Below, one piece after another: positions 1-5,800 of a DNA stretch of 8,427 bases. Where the stretch lies: contig CAYNMW010000176.1 of NCBI GenBank assembly GCA_964398295.1, positions 1 to 8,427 on the forward strand, given 5' to 3'. The stretch's first letter is position 1, and each line of letters begins with the position of its first letter. Made by a program: the position numbers and the translations under genes. Below the pieces are notes generated by a model that searched no databases, was not told the origin of the DNA, and saw only the letters and a list, made by a program, of their open reading frames with translations. Origin of the DNA: CALFUK01 sp964398295. Its GTDB lineage: Bacteria > Bacteroidota > Bacteroidia > Chitinophagales > Saprospiraceae.

Positions 1-47
1 TGATTAGGAATAGTATGTCCTATCATTAGTTATTTTAGTTTTAGGTG

Positions 48-78
48 AGGCATAAAAGAATAATAGTCTTTTATGCCT
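48..78. terminator. Strong hairpin downstream of the propeller gene, probable terminator
   Basis: A perfect 12-bp stem joins 48-59 (AGGCATAAAAGA) to 67-78 (TCTTTTATGCCT) around a 7-base loop. It lies 25 bases past the stop codon of the minus-strand propeller gene, where a terminator is expected. The run of T (78-81, four bases, partly inside the stem) follows the stem only on the plus strand; on the minus strand the stem is followed by CACCTAAAAC, which is not a U-tract. It may therefore terminate a plus-strand gene left of the window, act in both directions, or protect the 3' end of the minus-strand mRNA. The hairpin is certain; the direction is not. Confidence 0.6.
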
Positions 79-103
79 TTTATGGTTCAATTACATTATG
101 AAA

Positions 104-3100
104 TCACTCCTGAATCAACGGTGCACCCGCAGCCTTCAACTGAGATTTAATTCCATCAATCGCATCCACAACATTATTCAACTCACTTGACAATTCCGCA
201 AGCTGACCTTTTGCTCGCTGAAGCGCTTGCTTATGATTACCAGTTGGACCATAGGTGCCGCCTAGAGCAACCCATCCCAATAGATTTGCATCACCTGGTG
301 TTGGATTATTTTTTTCACCAACTTCTCGTTTGCTGCTATAGCCATTCATTTTTCTGTCTATCATTCGCACTTCATTCCTATAGGCATAGATGTCTTCCAG
401 TAACGCAGTTGGCTGTTCGTTTGCACGTTCATATGCCGTCATCAATGCTGTGGAATATTTTTTTGCTTTTGATAATTTGGCGTTGGTTTCAGCAAGATCA
501 TTTTTAAAAGCCTGAAACTCTTCGCGGAACGCAACAATCTCCTCATGATCAGCACCTTTGATTGTAGGTTCTAACAATGACTTAACTACAAATTCCTTTG
601 GACCATCTAAAACGGTATCTGTACCACCATCAACTTTCACCAAGGTCATCGTATATGTCCCAGGTGTCACTTTATAACCACCACCTCCAAACCAACTTTG
701 CTGCTGTGGTTTTGCTTCCAATGCAATAGGATCATTAGATGCGATTTGAAGATTCCAACTTTTTCGGTTAATGCCTTTGTTTGCAGATCCTTTGACCTTA
801 TTTAGAATTGTACCACCGTCATCTTTGATCACCATATAAATACCATTCTTTTCCTCATTCTTTTCTTCGTCAAGTGCATCCCATCCAGGAAAGGGTACGT
901 TTTGATTATTCTTAGCTAATTTTTTCTCTTCTTTAGTTCGCAATTTCTTTTTTGAATCTGTCAAACCTGATTTTAAAAAATAGGTAAACGTTGCACCATA
1001 GTCTGGATTCGGTGCTTTATAATCATTATCACCTTGCGCATACATGCCTTGTCTAGGTGCATACCAAAGTGCTGGTCGTGTATCAAATATGTGTGCTTCC
1101 TTATTAGCTAATGATTTTGTATCGACATTTCTCAATGCAGTATAATCATCCAACACATAAAATCCACGTCCAAATGATGCACCTACCAAATCATTTTCTC
1201 TTCGTTGGATTGTAATATCTCTAAATGAAATTGTCGGCAATCCTCCTTTCAATTTGATCCAATGATTACCTCCAGTATTCGTAAAATAAATTCCGAACTC
1301 TGTAGCAATGAATAGCAAATCCGGATCAACATGATCTTGGACTATTCGCCACACAGGTAATCGATCTGGCAAATTTCCTGTAATGCTAGTCCAGTTAACT
1401 CCTTTGTTTGTGCTCTTCATCAAGTATGGTTTGAAGTCTCCATATTTATGATTATCGAATGCCGCATAAACCACATTCTCATTAAACAAATCAGCTCTGA
1501 TGTCATTGACAAATGCTGTAGATGGTAATCCGCCTACACGACCATAATCGATTTGTCTCCAGTTTACACCTCCGTCATCAGTAACCTGTATCATACCATC
1601 ATCAGTGCCGGCGTAAAGGACATTTTCATTTATCGGAGATTCTCCCAGTGAAGTGATCGTATTGTAATTGGACATTGCATCAACATCCCAGGCGTTATCC
1701 CAACTTTGTTGTTTACCCATGATTGGCAATTCGAACCGATTCTGGTTTTTAGTAATGTCTTCGCTAATTGCGGTCCAGTCATCACCACGATTATCAGAAC
1801 GCCATACACGTTGAGAAGCAAAGTAGATTCGCTTAGGATCGTGCGAACTAACCAGTATCGGTGCATCCCAATTGAAGCGCTCATAAGGATCACCCGGTCC
1901 AGCTTCTGGCCGAATGTAAACTTGCTCTCCAGTTTTATGATCAATCCTCCACAAAAAACCTTCCTGAAATTCGCCATAGGTAATGTTTGGATTACCTGGC
2001 TCTGTTGCTGATTGATGACCATCTGCGCCTAACACAACTCTCCAATGTCTGTTTCTGATTCCATCCTGATACATGGTCCGGGAAGGTCCTCCATGCGATC
2101 CATTATCCTGTGTACCTCCATATATATTATAGAAGGGTTCAGCATCATCTACAGCAACTTTATAATATTGTGTCAATGGTAGATTACGCATGAATCTCCA
2201 ACTTTTTGTTTTGTCAAATGATTCGTAGAGACCACCGTCGGTACCCATCAATACATAATTTGGATCATTTTTTCTCCAGGCGATTGCGTGAGTATCAACG
2301 TGCTTATTGTTCTCATTCATTCGCTCATAAGTCTTGCCATGATCGTCTGTGATCAAGACAGTATTGTTCATTAAATACAGTCGACCTTCCTGATGTGGAT
2401 CTGCATACAATTCCTGATAGTAATGTGGGCCCGTGCCACCTGATACCATATCTGATTGTCTCGTCCAACTTGCACCTGCATCTCTTGATATATAAAAGCC
2501 ACCCGTTTTTCTATCTGTTTCAATTGCGGCATAAATAGTTTCGTTATTAAAAGGAGATATGGCTAAACCCGTTTTACCGAGATTTGACATCGGTAGTCCC
2601 TGTGCTGCCTTTGTCCATGTGTCACCTCCATCAATACTTTTATAAATACTTGACTTTGGACCACCTCCCATATAGGCTGCAACGGTTCGGTGTCGTTGCC
2701 AGGTTGCCGCATAAAGTACATCAGGATTGGTGTGATCCATGACAACTTCCGTGACTCCCGTCCATTCATGGTCTCCCAATGTATGCTTCCAGCTTGCGCC
2801 ACCATCTGTAGATTTATATAAGCCACGTTCGCCACCTTTTGACCATAAGGGTCCTTGTACAGCAACTAGTATGACGTCAGAGTTTTCTGGATGTACCAGT
2901 ATTCTGGAAATGTGTTCTGAGTCCTTTAAGCCCATGTTTTTCCAGCTATTGCCACCATCATCGCTTTTATAAATGCCATCTCCAAACCCAACATGTCTTC
3001 CACCAACATTCTCGCCTGTTCCTACCCACAGTGTTTTGTCATTTGAAGGATCAATGGTAATGCAACCGATTGAATAGCTACCTTCTTTATCAAAAATTGG

Positions 3101-3343
3101 TTTCCATGTTGTCCCAGCATTTTCTGTTTTCCAAACATTTCCTGAACCTACTGCGATATACATAAGGTTGTTGTTCTCAGGATGGATTGCGATATCTGCA
3201 ATTCTGCCGGAAGTGATTGCCGGACCTACATTTCTAAATTTCAGTGCAGAATAGCTCGCTGACTTCATCATTAAAGAATCATCTTGTGCTATTCCAAATC
3301 CACAAATAAAAAGAGTGATAAAAAGACTTGTAAATAATTTCAT
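104..3343 (-). CDS. Secreted Asp-box (BNR/VPS10-sortilin-like) beta-propeller protein, often annotated 'glycosyl hydrolase'
   Basis: A 1079-residue exported protein with a Sec signal peptide (residues 1-20, cleavage likely after GIAQ). About residues 36-735 form blades carrying eleven Asp-box motifs (S/T-x-D-x-G-x-x-W) near residues 73, 127, 178, 236, 286, 332, 375, 516, 588, 644 and 688, for example SDDGGNSW and STDGGASW. A GGTQDNGS stretch (409-416) is, from memory, typical of the Bacteroidota sortilin/VPS10-like family. A Lys/Glu-rich segment (about 796-832) leads to a beta-sandwich-like part (about 834-920) and a helical tail (about 932-1070). Asp boxes are structural, so the common label 'glycosyl hydrolase' is not evidence of catalysis; substrate and role are unknown. 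I see no type IX secretion C-terminal domain and no lipobox, so it is probably periplasmic or released. The fasciclin gene upstream ends in its own terminator, so this gene is probably transcribed separately. No Shine-Dalgarno precedes the ATG, which is usual in this phylum. Confidence 0.9.
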   Translation of the reverse strand: MKLFTSLFITLFICGFGIAQDDSLMMKSASYSALKFRNVGPAITSGRIADIAIHPENNNLMYIAVGSGNVWKTENAGTTWKPIFDKEGSYSIGCITIDPSNDKTLWVGTGENVGGRHVGFGDGIYKSDDGGNSWKNMGLKDSEHISRILVHPENSDVILVAVQGPLWSKGGERGLYKSTDGGASWKHTLGDHEWTGVTEVVMDHTNPDVLYAATWQRHRTVAAYMGGGPKSSIYKSIDGGDTWTKAAQGLPMSNLGKTGLAISPFNNETIYAAIETDRKTGGFYISRDAGASWTRQSDMVSGGTGPHYYQELYADPHQEGRLYLMNNTVLITDDHGKTYERMNENNKHVDTHAIAWRKNDPNYVLMGTDGGLYESFDKTKSWRFMRNLPLTQYYKVAVDDAEPFYNIYGGTQDNGSHGGPSRTMYQDGIRNRHWRVVLGADGHQSATEPGNPNITYGEFQEGFLWRIDHKTGEQVYIRPEAGPGDPYERFNWDAPILVSSHDPKRIYFASQRVWRSDNRGDDWTAISEDITKNQNRFELPIMGKQQSWDNAWDVDAMSNYNTITSLGESPINENVLYAGTDDGMIQVTDDGGVNWRQIDYGRVGGLPSTAFVNDIRADLFNENVVYAAFDNHKYGDFKPYLMKSTNKGVNWTSITGNLPDRLPVWRIVQDHVDPDLLFIATEFGIYFTNTGGNHWIKLKGGLPTISFRDITIQRRENDLVGASFGRGFYVLDDYTALRNVDTKSLANKEAHIFDTRPALWYAPRQGMYAQGDNDYKAPNPDYGATFTYFLKSGLTDSKKKLRTKEEKKLAKNNQNVPFPGWDALDEEKNEEKNGIYMVIKDDGGTILNKVKGSANKGINRKSWNLQIASNDPIALEAKPQQQSWFGGGGYKVTPGTYTMTLVKVDGGTDTVLDGPKEFVVKSLLEPTIKGADHEEIVAFREEFQAFKNDLAETNAKLSKAKKYSTALMTAYERANEQPTALLEDIYAYRNEVRMIDRKMNGYSSKREVGEKNNPTPGDANLLGWVALGGTYGPTGNHKQALQRAKGQLAELSSELNNVVDAIDGIKSQLKAAGAPLIQE

Positions 3344-3441
3344 GTCAATGGTGTTTAGTAAAGCACGAAATTATGGATAATCATTCAGATTTGTAGGTGT
3401 TTAACAAAGCCAGTGAAAAATAAATGAACTTAAAATCCTAA

Positions 3442-3451
3442 GGTGTACACC
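3442..3451. promoter_or_regulatory. GGTGTACACC palindrome upstream of the propeller gene
   Basis: A perfect 10-bp palindrome lies about 100 bases upstream of the propeller start codon, between the fasciclin terminator and that gene. The flanks continue the symmetry if one C is looped out (AAGG-TGTACA-CC-C-TT). It could be an operator for a dimeric regulator of the propeller gene. I found no convincing Bacteroidota sigma-A promoter (TTG with TAnnTTTG) in the 3344-3480 leader, so the promoter itself is unplaced. Confidence 0.25.
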
Positions 3452-3479
3452 CTTTAATGAATGCGTGAACGACAGCAAT

Positions 3480-3517
3480 AAAAAAGGCGACTGAATTCCT
3501 ATAAATCCAATCGCCTT
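3480..3517 (-). terminator. Rho-independent terminator of the fasciclin gene
   Basis: Read on the minus strand, AAGGCGATTGGATTT pairs with GAATTCAGTCGCCTT through 15 consecutive pairs, three of them G-U, around an ATAG loop. The stem runs into six consecutive U (the last two in the 3' arm). It begins 25 bases after the fasciclin stop codon. On the plus strand the three G-U positions become A-C mismatches, so the intact stem forms only in the fasciclin transcript. This is a textbook terminator and argues against read-through into the propeller gene. Confidence 0.92.
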
Positions 3518-3542
3518 GATCAAAAAGAATAACTAACTTCTT

Positions 3543-4838
3543 TTATGGGACTAGTACAGCATCAATAACATGAACAGTACCATTATCTGTTTTGATATCT
3601 ACTACACTAATGTTGATTCCATTGACAAATACACCACTGTCATTGGCTGTGAATGTAAGGTTACTGCCTTGCAAACTACCAATCGTCAAGCCATCAGAAA
3701 TATTGCTGCTATCAGCAACTCCCGAAGTAACATGAAATAATAACACATCAGCCAATGCGCCAGTTGGATCTGAAGTCAATGAACTGACAACTTCTTCTGG
3801 TAGAGCAGCAAATGCCGCGTCAGTTGGTGCAAAGACTGTGAAAAGACCATCACTTGCTAATTCATCATCTAGTCCTGCAGCAATGACTAAACTCTCCAGT
3901 GTTGTATGATCAGGACTGTTGACGACTACATCCAAAACAGTAGTTAGAGCTGGAGGAAGAATTACAGCATCAATAACATGTACAACTCCATTATTTGTAA
4001 AAATATCTGAGACTACCACTCCTGAGCCATTGATAAAAATCCCATCTCCATTTGCCTCAACTGTTAAGGTCTCACCAGCTAAATTCGAGACTTGAGTTCC
4101 ATCAGAAATATTATCTGTCGAAGCAACGCCACTTGTCACATGATTCAATAAAATAGTAGTAAGTGCTCCGCTTGGATCTGCCAATAATGAAGTTAACACA
4201 TCAGGATCTATTGCGGCAAATGCAGCGTCTGTAGGTGCAAAGACAGTAAAAGGACCTTCACCAGAAAGTGTGCCTGCCAAATTAGCCGCGATAACCGCAG
4301 TTTCTAATGTGGTATGATCAGGACTATTGACAACAACATCTACTACAGTACCATCAATTCTCGTCCGTGTGGGAGCGGGTAATAATACAGCGTCAATCAC
4401 ATGTACCACGCCATTTTCAGTTTGAATATCTGCTACGGTAACTTGCGCATTATTAATAAAAAGACCACTATCATTTGCAGAAAAAGTTAGCGTCTGACCT
4501 AACAAACTTCCAATAGCTAATCCATCTGAAATATTAGTCCCATCTGCAACTCCTGAAACAACATGAAATAACAAAATATCAGTCAGTGCCCCAGTTGGAT
4601 CTGCTAATAGTGTGTTTAGAACATCAGGATTTATAGCTGAAAAAGCAGCGTCAGTTGGAGCGAAAACAGTGAATGGACCATCTCCTGACAGTGTACCTGC
4701 AAGGCCGGCAGCAACAACAGCTGTTTCAAGCGTATTGTGATCAGCGCTATTGACAACAACATCAACAACCGTTTGAGCTTTAATTAAAGAAATACTAAAA
4801 AAGAAAAGTAGAAGAAATGAAAATAATTTTTGTGTCAT
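3543..4838 (-). CDS. Secreted protein with three fasciclin (FAS1) domains
   Basis: A 431-residue protein with a hydrophobic signal peptide (residues 1-22, likely cleavage after IKAQ). It is otherwise almost entirely three FAS1 domains at about 23-153, 164-294 and 300-430. Each repeats the two conserved FAS1 segments: H1 as FTVFAPTDAAF (about 56-66, 198-208, 333-343) and H2 as a VVHVIDAV-type strand (about 144-151, 285-292, 421-428). The His before H2 lies in FHV or NHV. FAS1 domains mediate adhesion or matrix binding in bacteria and eukaryotes; the ligand here is unknown. The chain stops right after the third domain, with no type IX sorting domain, anchor or lipobox, so a periplasmic or released protein is most likely. 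The gene is divergent from the sigma operon, carries a matching promoter box about 90 bases upstream, and has its own terminator. It is a likely target of that sigma factor. The leader before the ATG is AT-rich without a Shine-Dalgarno. Confidence 0.93.
   Translation of the reverse strand: MTQKLFSFLLLFFFSISLIKAQTVVDVVVNSADHNTLETAVVAAGLAGTLSGDGPFTVFAPTDAAFSAINPDVLNTLLADPTGALTDILLFHVVSGVADGTNISDGLAIGSLLGQTLTFSANDSGLFINNAQVTVADIQTENGVVHVIDAVLLPAPTRTRIDGTVVDVVVNSPDHTTLETAVIAANLAGTLSGEGPFTVFAPTDAAFAAIDPDVLTSLLADPSGALTTILLNHVTSGVASTDNISDGTQVSNLAGETLTVEANGDGIFINGSGVVVSDIFTNNGVVHVIDAVILPPALTTVLDVVVNSPDHTTLESLVIAAGLDDELASDGLFTVFAPTDAAFAALPEEVVSSLTSDPTGALADVLLFHVTSGVADSSNISDGLTIGSLQGSNLTFTANDSGVFVNGINISVVDIKTDNGTVHVIDAVLVP
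3549..4772 (-). repeat. Three tandem FAS1-coding repeats
   Basis: The three domains are visible as DNA repeats of about 393 bp with a period near 423 and 408 bp: roughly 4380-4772, 3957-4349 and 3549-3941. The best conserved stretches encode the APTDAAF segment and the start of each unit (VVDVVVNS or VLDVVVNS, then DH.TLE). The linkers differ: about ten residues (PAPTRTRIDG) between units 1 and 2, about five between units 2 and 3. The homology suggests internal duplication and leaves room for recombination that changes domain number. Confidence 0.85.
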
Positions 4839-4904
4839 GATATAATTTTTATTTTGAATAATGTTCGAGTACTTTAAAAGATGTAGACTTTTAGAATGCT
4901 CACT

Positions 4905-4938
4905 TATTTATTATTCATTAAAAATGTAAGGGTTGCCT
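4905..4938 (-). promoter_or_regulatory. Putative ECF-type promoter of the fasciclin gene
   Basis: On the minus strand the upstream box AGGCAACCCTT (4938-4928) is followed after exactly ten bases by TGAATAATAAATA (4917-4905). The same two boxes with the same spacing occur on the plus strand before the sigma gene (11 of 11 and 9 of 13 identical). The AAC core is characteristic of ECF -35 elements. Transcription would begin near 4900, giving a leader of roughly 60 bases before the fasciclin ATG. I infer recognition by the neighbouring sigma factor. A perfect TTCGCGAA palindrome (4940-4947) sits just upstream of the -35 box. Confidence 0.65.
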
Positions 4939-5125
4939 CTTCGCGAAATTCTTTCTTCATTTAATTAATCAGATAGAGTCTTTAGAGGCAAGTTGTAACT
5001 ATTTTGTGGGAGGATGAAAAGCTAAAGGAGCAACGATATAAAATCAAAATGCCACAGAATAAACGACTTAGGTTAATGGGCAGGCAGTTTTCAACAAAAA
5101 AAAATTTGAAAATAAAATATCGTTC
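4939..5125. other. Spacer between the two divergent promoter boxes
   Basis: This 187-bp stretch lies between the two back-to-back promoter boxes. I find no credible gene, RNA or terminator in it. It contains the TTCGCGAA palindrome (4940-4947), a partial AGGCAA match on the plus strand (4986-4991) with no downstream box, and an A-rich tract (about 5095-5118) just upstream of the plus-strand -35 box that could act as an UP-like or bent-DNA element. A GGGAGG-ATG at about 5018-5026 opens only a three-codon frame. Confidence 0.4.
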
Positions 5126-5159
5126 AGGCAACCCTTTAGAAATCCGTGCATTATAGGTA
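5126..5159 (+). promoter_or_regulatory. Putative autoregulatory ECF promoter of the sigma operon
   Basis: AGGCAACCCTT (5126-5136) is followed after ten bases by TGCATTATAGGTA (5147-5159). It is the plus-strand counterpart of the box pair facing the fasciclin gene. A CGT just before the second box (5145-5147) also recalls ECF -10 elements, which often contain CGT. The start codon lies about 75 bases downstream. Autoregulation is usual for ECF factors, and this box is the natural candidate. No sigma-A promoter was recognised here. Confidence 0.65.
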
Positions 5160-5235
5160 CTAGACAAGGTCCATTTGCGAGAAACAATCAACAAATGTCT
5201 TTGTTTTAGAAACGATCAAAAGAATACGTAAGATC

Positions 5236-5799
5236 ATGCTTGATTTAGCGCCGGTGCTTAATGGAGATAGAAAAGCTCAGCGAGACTTTTATGAAAAACA
5301 TAAAGTGTCAATGTTCAAGTTGTGCCGTATGTATATACAAAATAAGCATTCAGCAGAAGATGCATTGCAAGAAGGGTTTGTAAAAATATTTAGGTCTCTG
5401 CACAGCTATGATTCGTCAAAAGGAAAAGTTGAAACATGGATGCGAGCTATTTTTACGAATACCTGCTTGATGCAAATTAGACGTAAGAAAAGTCACATCG
5501 AAACAGTTGAATTGACCAATGTGATCACGGAATTGAAAACTTCATTCGATGAGAAAAAATTGGCAAGTTTAGACCTAGATGATATATATACTACACTACA
5601 TGAATTACCAGATGGATATAGAATGATATTCGTATTGTATTTTGTTGAAGGCTTAAATCACAAAGAAATTTCTGATTTATTGAACATTTCTACAAGCACT
5701 TCTAAATCCCAATTATTTAAGTCGAAAAAAAAGATGAAAGAGTTGATGATAAAGAAATTTCCTAATCAGTACACCAAGTACTCAAAAACTGCACAGTAA
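5236..5799 (+). CDS. ECF-family RNA polymerase sigma factor, probably partner of the downstream barrel anti-sigma
   Basis: A 187-residue sigma-70 family protein of ECF size with only regions 2 and 4. Region 2 spans about residues 14-85 and contains the core-binding motif DALQEGFVKIF (42-52), followed by the WMRAIFTNTCLMQIRRKK segment typical of regions 2.3-2.4. Region 4 spans about 118-172: LPDGYRMIFVLYFVEGLNHKEIS, then the recognition helix region ISTSTSKSQLFKSKKKM, matching the S-T-S-K-S-Q-L pattern common in Bacteroidota ECFs. The acidic linker (about 95-117) is normal. The frame is open upstream back to the TAG at 5161-5163 but has no other ATG, so the ATG at 5236 is chosen. The stop is one base before the next start (TAATATG), implying translational coupling. 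From the matched promoter boxes I infer that it activates its own operon and the divergent fasciclin gene. In the Bacteroides Dma system the equivalent partner is called Das. Confidence 0.93.
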   Translation: MLDLAPVLNGDRKAQRDFYEKHKVSMFKLCRMYIQNKHSAEDALQEGFVKIFRSLHSYDSSKGKVETWMRAIFTNTCLMQIRRKKSHIETVELTNVITELKTSFDEKKLASLDLDDIYTTLHELPDGYRMIFVLYFVEGLNHKEISDLLNISTSTSKSQLFKSKKKMKELMIKKFPNQYTKYSKTAQ

Positions 5800-5800
5800 T

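Noticed and set aside
1..26. ATG on the minus strand at 24-26 as the start of another gene running off the left edge
   Set aside because: Only eight codons are visible, with no upstream signal; it cannot be supported.
104..400. Type IX secretion C-terminal domain on the propeller protein
   Set aside because: The last 140 residues are mainly helical and lack the beta-rich Ig-like sorting domain.
187..507. Plus-strand open frame inside the propeller gene
   Set aside because: His/Leu/Cys-rich translation of the strand opposite a well-supported gene; no domain.
1630..2022. Overlapping open frames on both strands (also 1706-2011, 2563-2865, 2739-2972)
   Set aside because: All lie within the propeller coding region in other frames and lack family features.
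3549..4772. CRISPR-like or satellite repeats
   Set aside because: The repeats are about 400 bp, coding and in frame; they are protein domain duplications.
4928..5136. AAGGGTTGCCT / AGGCAACCCTT as terminal inverted repeats of a small transposable element
   Set aside because: The flanking bases (TGT on the left, TAG on the right) form no target duplication, the interior has no gene, and each copy is followed outward by a second matched box at fixed spacing, which fits promoters better.
4982..5194. 70-codon minus-strand open frame in the divergent region
   Set aside because: It runs antisense through the predicted sigma promoter, has no recognisable domain, and its Phe/Ser/Leu-rich composition is what A-rich intergenic DNA gives in reverse.
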